A stretch of 64,000 nt of DNA. Origin: Mesostigma viride. Taxonomy: Eukaryota > Streptophyta > Mesostigmatophyceae > Mesostigmatales > Mesostigmataceae. The stretch is taken from NCBI GenBank assembly GCA_009746045.1, contig RPFO01000782.1, forward strand, positions 62,001 to 126,000, written 5' to 3'. Numbering within the stretch: the first letter of the stretch is position 1; every line of letters begins with the position of its first letter. The position numbers and the translations under genes were made by a program. A model generated the notes under the pieces. It was not told where the DNA came from, did not search any database, and saw only the letters and a program-made list of their open reading frames with translations. This document shows, piece after piece, positions 1-10,528 of this stretch.

Positions 1-19
1 TTGGACAGGACACTGCTTT

Positions 20-1126
20 TTGTGTCTTGGAGGGCTATCAAGGACCTGCTCTTCTGGGGCAGAATTTCCTATGCCAGGATGGGTAGTGATCACGTCCTCT
101 CTCCTGACTAAGGAAGGGGCTGGTCAGGTCCCACTGATTAATTTCAGGACCACTCACCTATCACGTGCAGTAACCAGGACGGTTAAGCGTGTGCAAGTGT
201 GCCAGGGGCAGGAGCCCTTGGTTGATGACCTCATACTGCCAGCTGCTAGTCATCCAAGCAGTTTGGGCATTGGTCCTCACTCACTTGCTGGACACAGCCC
301 TATCAACTACCAAGGCCTGGTGAAGCTCATGTCCTCTCCCATTATGTGTCCCCAGGTCACACTGGGTCTGATTAAATCTGGGGAGGACTGGATCTCCAAG
401 AAATGCGTGGAACCTGTCAATGACCTGCCTCCTGCACGACGTCTACTCAAGCTCAAGTTTGTCATCAAGATGAAGGAGGTGGACGGGGTCAAGGTACCAC
501 ATGTCAGGCCAGTGCTGAATGAGTTCAAGGGTACTGGTGAGTGCACTGCTGAGGAGTTGTATACCCCTGGCATGCTGCATGATACTTGGAGGCTGCTGCT
601 GTGTGTCTTTCTAGGCCTTCTCAACAAGGGCTTGGACTATGGCTCAGTGGTGATAGACTTCAAGAGGGCATTTCTGGAGGGTGATGCAGATGTGGCACAG
701 GAAAAGTGGGAGGGCAAGACGCCTTTCTATGTTAGGGTGCCTGCTGTATGGAAAAGGGACATCCACACGGAGTTCCTTAAAATCCTCAAGGGCCTGGAGG
801 GCCTGAGGTCAAGTCCAATAATCTGGAGGGAGACTCTCAACCGTTTCCTGAAGGAGCATTGCAACTTGAAGGTCTCTCCTGTAGACCCCTGTCTGTTTCT
901 GGGGCAATGGGAAGGCCTGCCAGTGTATGCTTCGCTGCACGGGGATGACCTACATCTGATAGCTCCCACGTCGTGGCTTAAGGAGCTGATCTCCATCATT
1001 AAGTCCAAGTTTCCTCTGGGTAGGGAGCAATGGCAGGTGGAGAATGAGCCTCTGCTGTTTGTGGGCATGGAGGCCACACTGGTGAAGAAGGGGGGAGTGG
1101 CGTATGCTGCTGGTGGGGGGCAATGA
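20..1126 (+). pseudogene. Ty1/copia-type reverse transcriptase (3' part of pol, 5' part outside window)
   Basis: The reading frame encodes the reverse transcriptase region of a copia-type polyprotein, the enzyme that copies element RNA into cDNA. Seen in sequence: a first catalytic aspartate in VIDFKRAFLEG (about residue 213), the copia-typical block LKGLEGLRSSPIIWRETLNRFLKE-like stretch (about 255-278), PVDPCLFLG, and a catalytic box SLHGDDLHLIA where copia elements usually read YVDD; both aspartates are kept. About the first 120 residues are not recognisable. Gag, protease and integrase would lie to the left of the window. The frame ends just after a GGGGGG run near 1116 and the RNase H part continues in another frame from 1104, so this copy needs a frameshift or is broken. 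Copia assignment follows the order RT then RNase H and the motif spacing. Confidence 0.8.
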
Positions 1127-1847
1127 CTATCAAGAGACCCTCATTAGCAAGCTTCCTCCAACCATCACACAGGCACTGTGTCCCATGGTGAGGGGCATGG
1201 TTGCTTGGGTGGCAGGCATTTCCAGGCCAGACCTTATGGTCATAGCCAGGTTGCCTGATGACATGCTGGTGGAGCTAGGGTCTGCCAAGGTGGCTGATCA
1301 GGTCAGGGCTTCATCTGGCATTCTGTTGTCTGCAGTGGATTTATCACAACCCATTTGCATGGAGCTGTATGTGGATAGCTCAATGGACAGCAGGCAGGTC
1401 TCCAAGGTCAGGGGCAGGGCTGCAGGGCTCTTTGTGCTCAGACAGGAAGGCCTGGGGAGTTTGGTGAGCTGGTTTAGTCGCCTGCACAAACGGGTGGCTG
1501 TCAGCAGTGATGTGGCAGAATGCAGGGCTATTTGTGAAGGCATTCACACAAGCCTTTATCTGAAGGAGTTGCTTCATCAGATGACTTCTAACACTCCTTG
1601 GCCACTTCAGGTTACCACTCTTCTAAAAACAGACTCCATGGGGATGGTGCAGTTTGTGCACAGGCAGATGGCCAGAAGTAGGGACTTGGATTATCTCCTT
1701 CTTAAGGAGTTGTCCTCCTTGGCCAATATTGAGCATATCCCTGGGGTTGACAATCCTGCTGATGCTTTGACCAAGCTAGTGCAGAAGGCAGCAGTGCAAT
1801 ACAAGGTTCTTCAGTCTCTGATGGACCCATCTCAGCAAGCTGTCTAA
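1104..1847 (+). pseudogene. Ty1/copia-type RNase H region of pol
   Basis: This continues the copia polyprotein. It contains the connection block MVAWVAGISRPDLMVIARL, which corresponds to the GxLxYLxxTRPDI block of copia elements, followed by an RNase H domain: LYVDSSMD near the first acid, the stretch VSWFSRLHKRVAVSSDVAE (copia consensus ISWxSKKQxxVAxSSxEAE), a DSMGMVQFVHR block, and the C-terminal IEHIPGVDNPADALTKLV, matching the typical xxHIxTxxNxADxLTK ending. It removes RNA from the RNA/DNA hybrid during reverse transcription. The start at 1104 is only where the frame opens; the true junction with the upstream frame is at about 1100-1120. The stop at 1847 fits a normal polyprotein end. 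Confidence 0.82.
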
Positions 1848-3378
1848 GCTGGTGCATGGTTATAGGGCATTGGAGAGCAGATTGTGTGGTAGTGTCAGCA
1901 TTGTGACTGGCATAATACCTGTATTTTAGTCTGTACTAAGGCTCATGGACCATGGTACACTCACTCTGATTTTAATCAGGATACAGCCAGGTTTTGGCTG
2001 GGGTTCATGCTGTTGACTACACAAGGTTGACAGGTCCATTACAGACCATGTATTCTATTTTAAAAGAAATGTATATTTGTACATACTTCTCACAATGGTC
2101 TGGGAACCTTTATTCTGGGGTTTATAGGGCGGGGTTCGATTCCCTGGTATTATGTTTCTACAAGCTGGCCTGTTCAGGTGTTTGCCTGTTCAGACTTCCC
2201 TAGTTCCCCAGGGCAGGATTTAATTGTTGCCTATGTGTTTCATTTTGTCATTTGTTTGCTGTGGCAGTTTACCATCTGGCAAGTAGACGGGCGCCGTAAG
2301 ACGGGCGCCAATAGACCCCTGTTGAGAGAATGACAGGCAAACTATTGTAATACGCCTTACTTTGTCAAGTGGTATTTTAATTGTCATGGATTTATTGTAC
2401 TTATATTGAATATGTACTGGGTTTTATGGGATTAGTATCTGGGATTAATGTAACTCACCGCCAGAAGGTCATTGTACTGGAGGCTCTACCGAGGTGATGG
2501 GATTAATTCCTGGAGAAGACCTCATAGAATTAACCTGTATGTATTTAATTTTGTGTGCTTCTAATATCTGGTGGTACTCTGTAATGCCACTTCCATAGGT
2601 TTTCTCCATTTCTCATGAAATGGTTTTCCCTGTGGCAGATCTGTTTCTTTTCCAGTTCCTTAAAAGAAAGGGCTGGGGGAATGGCATTGGCCATTAAAGA
2701 CATCTGTTCAAGCTTCAAGCTGGAGTGAAGGACATTTCAAGCTACTTCAAGGGTCCCTGGCAGGGGATGTGATCCCTAAAGAAAAGAAGGGATTGGAGTT
2801 AACGTAAAGGATTTACGTTAGATGGATAGAGATTGTTACGCTCTTTCCAACGGCACCTTGAACGCCTCATTTGGTTAAGGAACGTAAAAGTTATGACGTT
2901 TCCTAGGCTGTGCCGACAGTACCCGGCGCGCCACTGTGGGCGCGTACGGACACAGGATGTACAAGTGTCACTTTGATAGTCCGCAGGACGTTGACAGGAC
3001 TTGTACAGGACTTGATGGTCAATTGATAGGTAGGCGCACTGTAGCGCGCCAGGACCTATGAGACAATTGATGCTGACTAGTGTACGGATAGGTCCACAGG
3101 ACTAGCCGTATGGACAATTGATAGATCTGCGCGCCAAAGGCGTGCCAGAGTCTGTGTAATCAATTGATTGACAGTTCAGCTGTGACAGTGCAGCTGAATA
3201 CTTGGACGCGTCCCTAGCAAGCTATATGAGTGACTTGGTCACACTGGGGCGCTAGTTCTTGCGTGCACGTTCTCTTGGCACTGCGACCCTGTCGCCTGTG
3301 CTGCGTGCAGTCTTGGAAGTGACGTGACTTACGTCTGTGTTTCCTGATTATTAATAAAGGCAACTTCCTGCAAGAACC
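1848..3378. other. Gene-free interval downstream of copia pol; possible 3' LTR not delimited
   Basis: No coding region is supported. By position the 3' LTR of the copia element should begin soon after 1847, but the matching 5' LTR is outside the window so its ends cannot be fixed. Bases 2900-3200 hold several GCGCGCC-type patches and four copies of CAATTGAT (about 3020, 3063, 3114 and 3161), an irregular motif cluster of unknown role. Confidence 0.4.
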
Positions 3379-4657
3379 ATGGCGGAATTCGTGGCATTCT
3401 TACCCTCACAACTAGAAGCTCTCCTGGACCTTCGCTTTTCCTGCCCATGACGAGGGCTCGGAGAGCGACCTTTTTGCAGGCGTGAGGAGGTGGTATGATA
3501 CTGTCAATGCTCACCTGGCGGAGCGAATTACCCCTGGCACGGTGATCGTGTGCGACGAGTCGATGATCACCAGTGGCTGGGCAAGGGCATGCCGGGGCTG
3601 ATGGTGGTGGCCCGCAAGCCCAAGCCCATCGGGCGTGAGCTGAAGACCGATCAAGTTGGCGGTGGGTGATGGCTGCTCCAAGATTCTCCTGGGCATGGAG
3701 ATGCAGGAGGGCAAGGAGCACATGAAGGGGAAGGAGTACAACGCACAGTGGGGCAACTCCACTGGCGTGGTACTTCGCCTTGTGAAGCACCTCTTCCGCA
3801 CGGGCCGGGTGGTCATCGCTGACTCGTGGTTCGGCAGCGTGAAGACGGTGGTGGCGCTGAGGGAGCACGGCCTTTATGGCGTGCTGAACGTGAAGACTGG
3901 GCACCGCAAGGATGCCCTCTTCGCTGGGCTGAAGCGCCGCGGGGACCACGTGGCCTACACTGCGACGGCCACGGCGGCTGTCCGACGACACAACCATGAA
4001 CATGTTTGCATGCGGCCACCAGTCCAAGCTGCCCTTGCTCTTGGCGGCATCCTGCTCCACCACCCTGCCCGGGAAGAACCAGGTGAAGAACTGGACCACC
4101 TCAGATGGTGTGCTGCATAACATCACAACCGCAGAGCCCAAGGTGGCCGAGCTCTACCGCAGCTACATGGGGGTGATTGACCACCACAATGCCCTGCGCC
4201 AGGGCGGGGTCGCAATATCCGACATCTGGGGTACCAAGGACTCAGTTGTACGTGAGATTAGCGAGTCTCTGTCAATGCTGATCACCAATGGCTTCTTTGC
4301 CATGCGCCAGTTTGTCCCCGGCTTCAACAAGTCGTACCGGGACTACCTCGTGGAGGCAGGGCTGGACCTAGTGGATAATGACCGCATTAGGGAGGCCAGG
4401 GCCACTGCATGCGGCCACTCTGGAGCTGGGCGACGAGGCCCCCGATGGCCACACACTGAAAAAAATGGACTGCCAAAGTGGGTGCAGCCAGTGTGAGTTC
4501 AAGGCATGGTTTTACTGCGTGCAGTGCACCGCGGCCGGCCACCACCGTGTCAACGTACGTGTGTGCACCCTCAGGCAAGCATGGCAGGACCTGCTATGCT
4601 GACCACGTGGCGGGCAGGCCTCGCAAGGCCCGCAAGCAGGACATCTTAAATGCATAG
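3379..4657 (+). pseudogene. Decayed piggyBac-type transposase (DDE_Tnp_1_7 family)
   Basis: Fragments in successive frames line up with the piggyBac/PGBD transposase order. Seen: VIVCDESMIT (first catalytic Asp, about 3545), then GLMVVARKPKPIGRELKT (the conserved KP.PxG.E segment, about 3597), RVVIADSWFGSVKTV (second catalytic Asp, about 3807), YMGVIDHHNALRQ (third catalytic region, about 4165) and a C-terminal Cys/His cluster with CSQCEFKAWFYCVQC and a last Cys-containing tail ending at 4657. At least four frameshifts separate these blocks (about 3570, 4000, 4400 and 4565), so the gene is dead. The N-terminal third expected for the family is not recognisable. The usual second acid of the third block is Asn here, a variation also seen in relatives as far as I know. 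Terminal repeats of this copy were not found. Confidence 0.82.
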
Positions 4658-4691
4658 AGGGAAGTTGACCAGTACTAGTGCCATTTTCATG

Positions 4692-4702
4692 CATGTCTAT
4701 AT
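4692..4702. repeat. Target-site duplication, left copy (CATGTCTATAT)
   Basis: This 11-bp word abuts the A/T tail of the LINE at 4703 and is repeated exactly at 5992-6002 on the other side of the element. Confidence 0.85.
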
Positions 4703-5991
4703 TAAATTAAATTAAATTAAATATTATAACATGCCTCCGTTGGGAGATCATGTAGCACATATTCCTTGATGGGTGGTGGAGTGGAGAGAGCCGCGTAATC
4801 GGACTAACCTAACGCTAATCTAGCTAGTCTAGAAAAATCCTAACAACCCTACTCATCAAAACGCCTCCTCCTCTTGGGGGGAGGGGGCTTGCCCACCGGG
4901 TCGGGCGTGTGAGCCTTGACAATCCTCTTCCACCGCGTCTTGTTGTGCATGGCAGTCCAAAGAAGGGAGAGAGAGTGGATGCGGTATTCAAACTGGGCTG
5001 GGACCAGTAGGTCATCCAGCAACATCTGTACGTAGTTCGTGACATGTTTCCCTACCTTTTTGGCAATGCCCTTGGGGCCAGGCCAGGGCAGAATGTGCCG
5101 CCCTGGCTGGCCAAGCCGCTGGGGGCCTGCCAGACCAAGGGCGGTGTCGACCTCCAGCTGGTGCGAGCAAGGTGTCCTACAAATGCTATCCTACGCTGTC
5201 TAATCTCGTCCGAAATTATACGAGGCATGCCCTGATACAAAAGACTCTGATGACGGGCGCTTGGAAAGCCCTACGTTCAGGACCTGTCGGAGCATCCTAT
5301 AAACTGTGCCGTCTAGCCTAGATGCCAGTGTGTGGGGGTGAGTGTCCACGCCTCGGCGCCATACGTGAGCACCGTGAGGGTACGAGGACCTTGAAGAGCA
5401 TGCGCTTGCGGTGCTCGCCCAGGCCCTTGGAGCGCCAGTAGGTGTTGAGCGAACGGAGCCTAGCCCAGGCCAGGCCAATGCGGGTGTCCACATCGTCGGC
5501 GGTGTCAGGGAGCCAGCTCCCTAACAGTTTGAAGCGATCGCGGAACGGGACCGTCGTCCCGTCGAGCAGGCGCGGCAGCGGCGGTGTACTGGAGGCCCCA
5601 ATCACAATCGCCTCAGTTTTGACACTAATCTCCAACCCCACCGCCCTCGCCTCCAGGCCCAGACAGTCCAGCCAGGTCTGAATGTGCTCGGGGCGCGCGC
5701 GATGAGGGTGGTGTCATCCGCATAAATCAGGTCGGCCAGGCGGTAGCCAGGTTCAACCCCGCCGTGCTCTTTCTCGTTAAGGATGTCCAAGCATGGCTCG
5801 AACCCCTTAAGAGCAGTAAAGCGCGCACGTGCTCGGCGCATGACGTGATCCACGACAATAATGAACAGGTATGGGGACAGGACACAACCTTGCCACACCC
5901 CGTGGTGAAGGGGGAATGGTGGGGTGGTGCCTTCCACAGTCCGCACTACTGCCTGTGAGCCCTCATACAGTCGGCGAATGGCAGCAATAAA
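4703..5991 (-). mobile_element. 5'-truncated non-LTR retrotransposon (LINE), ORF2 3' half plus tail
   Basis: A minus-strand LINE insertion flanked by the perfect 11-bp duplication. Read on the minus strand it begins inside the reverse transcriptase palm: VWQGCVLSPYLF followed by LIYADDTTLIA (catalytic YADD) within 5994-5602. Then comes a post-RT region with FKLLGSWLPDTADDVDTRIG (5641-5318) and a GHLAR-containing C-terminal stretch (5240-5052). Frameshifts near 5620, 5330, 5240 and 5045 show it is not coding. The 3' end carries TCCGTTGGGAG (read on plus at about 4738) next to an AATTAAATTAAATT tail. 5' truncation and a direct duplication are the signature of target-primed reverse transcription. 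The clade is not certain from this part alone. Confidence 0.88.
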
Positions 5992-6002
5992 CATGTCTAT
6001 AT
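5992..6002. repeat. Target-site duplication, right copy (CATGTCTATAT)
   Basis: Exact copy of 4692-4702; it marks the 5' boundary of the LINE insertion. Confidence 0.85.
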
Positions 6003-6194
6003 GGCCATGTTGAATTTATGGTGCCGCCGCAGCGACACCCTGTTTTATGAGGTCATAATTTAATAGGTATTGGGGTGATATGACTGATGTTAAGGGCTGG
6101 GAGCCCCAAAACAATCATAATAATGGATGGCCTATGCTCATATATGCAATAAAGTTTGTTGGCTCACTGTAATTACGTGCAACACCCAAATTAC

Positions 6195-6220
6195 AAAAAG
6201 GCCTCAATTGAGGCCTTTTT
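6195..6220. repeat. Perfect 26-bp palindrome
   Basis: AAAAAGGCCTCAA is followed immediately by its reverse complement with no loop. It lies in the short A/T-rich interval 6003-6248 between the LINE and the TTAA-bounded element; nothing else is recognisable there. Confidence 0.8.
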
Positions 6221-6248
6221 CCAGGTAATTAATTAATTAATTTATTAG

Positions 6249-8533
6249 TTAAGGGGACGGGACATGCCCGAATTTTTTGGCGCCAAAAAATTCGCGCCGG
6301 TACCGAAGGTCATAAATTTCACGTGCACGGTGCGCGCACCCATTGCAGAAGTGGCCATGGCGACTGCGTTCAGGCGAAACTACCACACTAGGGCAGGCGA
6401 AATGCAAAAATTTTACTCGAATCTAAAAGACGATGAGTTTATGATGTTAGTTTGTGGCGGAAATCAGCTGGTTTACAATATCGCTGTTGTTTTTTAATGC
6501 CATCGGCATGGGGGGTAATCTGAATTTTTTGGTCGCGCGGAATAAAATAGAATTCATGATAGCGGCAGTAAAATCGCGGTTTTTAGGGTTGTTTTGACCG
6601 TGAAGCAGGCGTTAATACCCTTTGCATCGAATTCTAAACCGAGCTGGTGCTTTTTGCCAGATTTTCGGCCATAATCGGTAAGTAATTGTTCAGACCTGCG
6701 CAGTGCGTGTCTGACCTGTCCATGGAAGAACGGCGGTTGTTGCGCGCCTGGGCGAGGGATTTACGAGAGCGAGGTACAGGTTTGTCGCGAATGTTATCTG
6801 CTATCAGTGCTTTCTTCTATGAGCTCATCGTTCGAGGTTTTTTGCGTTCTTTTTGGGCCGTTTCCGCCAGCTATCTCGCCGTCGCTTGCCGTTGTGTTGT
6901 CGAATACCTGGCAGCTTTAGATTGTTTTCGTTGATGTCGTGATCAGGGCCGCTTCAGTCGCAGCCTATAGCTCTTCGGGAAGGTATAAGGCATTTCATAA
7001 AACGTGTTCCGGCAAGGATGTTGTGCGTATGGACGCTTCTTGTTGTGTGAGAGTGACGCACCCTCTCTTCTCAGCGGCATCACAGCGCTCATGCGCTGAA
7101 GGGCCGCCAATGGTTTCTTTGAATTTTATCGTGCAGGGATGGAAGTGTTTTAGTGATGATGATGTTGGAGATATTGCATATGTGTGACTGCATGTAGATA
7201 GCTGTCACCAATGGTTGTTTGAGCTTTCCTTTGTTATGATGATGTGACAAGACTACAATGTGCTGAGCCAACCATGGTTGACATGCATGACTGCATGCAA
7301 GCTATATATACCATGTTCCTACTTGGTTCCTTGCCCTCCATAGTCCCAGTTTGTCATCCATGCCGGGGAGGACAGTTTAGGAGGTGTTGTTGAGTTGATT
7401 AGCTTGGTTTTCATCAACCTTACACTCTAACCTAGGAGAAACATAGGAAATGCTGCTTAGGCATATTAGGGCTACCATCGTCAAGGCTATGAACATATTT
7501 ACAAGGCTGGCCATGCTGGAGGGATGATGAAGACATATGAGGAGCGTGGCCACCCCTTCGTACATTGTAAACATACTCAGCATGGTTTTGGTGCATGTTG
7601 GATGGCATACGAAGTGGCACTGTGGGGTTACTAACTTACTGAGTGGTCCTTAGCGCCTTGTCAGGTGGTCATATAGGAAACCCATCAACTTGAGTAGTTC
7701 TTGTCACAATGACCCCCCACGTTGAGCATGCGTTGCCGTCAGCGTGCAAGAGTTAATTATGTGTGCTTTGGTCAGTTTGCAGATGTCCTTGATGAAGAAG
7801 GAGGTGCTAGTGTGGCTGAATGGTTACTCTAATTTCCTTGTAGAGTCCACATGGGTGGCCGTCTTGGAATGGTTGTAACTTGGGCAGTTCTTGTCAGAAT
7901 GGCGTCAAACCTTGAACATAGGAGGTACCGTATGTGCAGAGGTTGGCAGCATGTGGTTTGGCCAGTTTTTGCATGGTTTGGATGGATAAAGGGGTGTTTA
8001 TGGTGTAAGATACACTAAGAAACCTCCCTTAGCTTCGTCACAGGTGGCTACCTAGGAAATCCATCAACTAGAGCTGCGCTCGTCAGAATGACCTGAAAAT
8101 TTGGGGCTGCATGTCCCCCACCTGTAATATTTGGGAATATATGGTGGAGCACGATATGATGTGTTTATGATTTGATTTTTTTTTTTTGGATTAAAAAAGT
8201 ACCTGTTTTGCGGGAAATCCATCAACGTGAGTAAACATTCTTATTTCTTGGTCCCAATTAGGTAGAATTTCTCAAAAGTGGGGGAACTATGCGGGAATAT
8301 ATGATTTGGTCCCAATATGTTTGCCCATTGTCCTAGGGAAAATGTGACTAAAATAGCGTCTTTTTCTATTTTTAGCGCGTTACCGGTGTATGGTGGGGGC
8401 TAGTACCCCCCCCAAGTGGCTGGAAAATTTTTTTTTAATCATATTTATGGTCCCCAATCATCATTGGATTTTTTGCACATGCATAGGTATGGTTTCCAGA
8501 AAAGTGCCCTTTAGGCATGTCCCCTCCCCTTAA
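6249..8533. mobile_element. Non-autonomous TTAA-bounded DNA transposon, copy 1 (piggyBac-like)
   Basis: The left end reads TTAA then GGGGACGGGACATGCC (6253-6268) and the right end reads GGCATGTCCCCTCCCC then TTAA (8514-8533). The right end is the inverse of the left with one mismatch over 16 bp. A TTAA target site plus such terminal inverted repeats is the hallmark of the piggyBac superfamily. Internal length is 2277 bp. A diverged relative lies at 10529-12441 and matches it through its length, for example GACGATGAGT near 6430 and 10705 and a shared block with GGTGTATGG and a run of C near 8388 and 12283. Short open frames inside (such as 6264-6497 and 6686-6934) are not conserved between copies and I do not recognise them. 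A decayed piggyBac-type transposase lies 1.6 kb away, but a link to it is only inference. Confidence 0.78.
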
Positions 8534-10200
8534 TTAAACACGTGCTTCCGTTGGGGAGTCACGGAGCACCGAAATGCTTTTAATCCCTGTGTGTGCACAA
8601 CAGGAGAAAGGGCAGAGACCCCCAGTCTCCTTCATGCCAAAGGCATGCCACAGCTGCATTCGGGCGCGCTAGCTAAACGGACACGCTAACGATCCGGCAA
8701 TCTGTGGGTGCAATAAGACCCATGTGAGCATATCATAACAAGGAGCGTGGGCAAGTAATCTGATCGAAGCCAGGACGTAGCATGGCTGTACAAGGACTAA
8801 GCTAAGGCTATGGCTGGTGGTGTACCGTGCGTTAGCGGGGCACGTGACTAGGTAACAATGGTGGCACAGCTAGGCAAACATTCTAAGCATGGCTGCCATG
8901 GCGGCAGTGACTACCAGTGAAGTCAAGCTAGGGCTATTGCTATTCTAGCCCGCTGGGGGCGTCCACATCTTGTGGTTGATCATCAGGTCCCCGCCCCTCC
9001 AGTACACCTTGGGCTTCTGCTGGGGGTCCTGCTTGTGGCGGAATATTCAGGCCACAGGTCACGTCGCTGCTGCTGCGCATGCTGAGCGGGGGTCAGGTCG
9101 TCGTCCAGCGTCCAGGTGAGGCCGTGCAACCGCTTGCGACGAGAGAGGAACCGCTGCTTGTCCTCACGGGAGGGGAAGGTAAGCAGGACTGGTGGGGGAG
9201 CCGCCTTGTCCCGTGAGTGGGGAAGGCGGTGGCACCCACGCAGTTCTACCTCACCTACCAGGCCCATGAGGGTAAGGAGCTGGTCCTTAAGTTAGTCGGC
9301 AAGGGAGGTTGACGTCTCACCTGGCTTCTGGGGGAAACGACGCAGCACCACCCGGCAGTCGCGGCGGGCACGCGGTCGGTGGCCTCCCGTTGTTGGGCCT
9401 GGCGGAGGTCTTCAAGCTCCTGGAGCTTCGTAGCGATGGCGTCGGTAGTGGAGGCGGTCGCTGTCCGCAGCAGGTCCGCATAGGAGAGGGGTGGGAGGTC
9501 GCCAGCATCCAGCCGGGGTGGCTGCATGGGATGCGATGGTGGCCGTCTGCTCCGCTATCTTTGGGACCTGTGAGGCCAGGGCCTCGGTGTGGGCGGTGAT
9601 GGCTTCAAGCTTCTTCATGAGCACGCCGCACTTGCCCTCCACCTGGTTTAGGCGAGAGACAAGTGCAGCGTGCGTCTCAGATGCCTGCATGCGCCGGGGT
9701 GTGCAGCGTCGTGAACTGGGGCTGGACCTTGTGGACCGGACCTTGGTTTCCACATTGGAGACCCGGGCCTCCACCGTAATTGATGAGCGTCGTGTCAGTC
9801 AGCGAGGTCAGCTTCTCGGCCAACGGCCAGGTCAAGTGCTCCTCCAGCATTGCTCGGATGTCATCCTTGCAGAGGGAGGAAGCCGATGTGGCTGTCGGCT
9901 GCGCAGGCTGGGCTGGGGCTCGGATCTTGGCGTCCATTTTGGCCATAGGTAGCTGGTAGAAGCTGCACAGGATGGCGAGGCGTTGTTGGAGCTCTGGCCT
10001 GGTATAGAACGCATCCTGATTGTCGGCGGGGATGGGCCCTGTGGCCCCATGGAGCTTGCGTTCCTGTGCTAAGTAACGCACCGATTTCGGCGCATTCTTC
10101 TGTGGTCAGCTGCAGCCAGTGCTGAAAAGAAAAGCGGTCGTAATCAGGTAGATAGACAATAAGTGGCATGCCCAAATAGAAATCTTCTCTACAATCAATA
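8534..10200 (-). mobile_element. ORF1-only LINE-type element, minus strand
   Basis: Read on the minus strand, a 5' region runs from about 10200 into an ORF1-like gene, a 3' untranslated part (8944-8580) and a terminal block with the inverse of CCGTTGGGGAGTCACGG (about 8549) ending in an A/T tail that abuts the TTAA of the neighbouring DNA transposon. No reverse transcriptase is present. The same gene plus tail arrangement recurs at 47.7-49.25, 57.2-58.5 and 58.98-59.62 kb, so it is a family of elements rather than a random fragment. The 5' boundary is approximate. Confidence 0.7.
8945..10175 (-). pseudogene. LINE ORF1-like protein gene (coiled coil plus L1-ORF1p-like C-terminal domain), frameshifted
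   Basis: Pieces in different minus-strand frames (10175-9861, 10081-9677, 9774-9412, 9527-9255, 9267-8983) add up to one protein. The middle piece has heptad-like sequence VSRLNQVEGKCGVLMKKLEA (about 9660-9600), a likely coiled coil. The last piece has PVLLTFPSREDKQRFLSRRK then LTWTLDDDLTPAQHAQQQRR, which resembles the C-terminal RNA-binding domain of L1 ORF1 proteins (xFxxxxDkxxILxxRRxLkgxxIxIxEDLTPxxQxxRR). It ends with YWRGGDLMINHKMW and a stop at 8945 after a further frameshift. ORF1 proteins of this kind form trimers and coat element RNA. The frameshifts indicate a dead copy; the domain assignment rests on motif order, not on a search. Confidence 0.68.
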
Positions 10201-10264
10201 TCCTACACTGAAAATTATTTAATTAGTTGAACTCATGCCCCTGTTGGGGAGTCACGGAGCATTA
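10201..10264 (-). mobile_element. Very short LINE 3'-tail fragment
   Basis: An A/T tail (AATTATTTAATTAGTT) followed by CCCTGTTGGGGAGTCACGG is the same terminal block as at 8534-8580, also on the minus strand. Only about 50 bp of element remain, then a GATG repeat starts. Confidence 0.6.
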
Positions 10265-10270
10265 ACCCCG

Positions 10271-10321
10271 ATGGATGGATGGATGGATGGATGGATGGAT
10301 GGATGGATGGATGGATGGATG
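10271..10321. repeat. (GATG)n microsatellite
   Basis: About 12 uninterrupted GGAT/GATG tetranucleotides between two oppositely oriented LINE tail fragments. Confidence 0.95.
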
Positions 10322-10528
10322 TTGATCTTCCCCCCCCATGACGGGATCCCCATAGTTGGGTTGAACCCGAGACTCTGGGGGGTGCAGGTGCCCTTTGGCG
10401 CACCCAGAGCAAGTGTCGTTTACATTCCCACCCTTGCAGCAAGTAGCTTAGAATGTATTATAGGCCATATGCCCCTTCTCTGGGCTATGTGCTACATATA
10501 CTCCCAACGGAGTTATGTTCCTAATTAA
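10322..10528 (+). mobile_element. 3' fragment of ORF1-only LINE-type element
   Basis: The plus strand carries the family 3' end: GATCTTCCCCCC, a GGTGCAGGTGCCC block, CATATGCCCCTTCTC (about 10468) and CTCCCAACGGAG (about 10501) followed by TAATTAATTAA. It matches 59400-59623 and 49030-49240. The 5' part is missing. The tail ends in the TTAA used by the next element. Confidence 0.75.

Noticed and set aside
6264-6934. Small genes within the TTAA-bounded element copy 1
   Set aside because: The frames are not preserved in the second copy and show no known motif.
9491-9952. Plus-strand frame over the ORF1-only element at 8.5-10.2 kb
   Set aside because: It is antisense to the ORF1-like gene, whose domain pattern recurs in three other copies.
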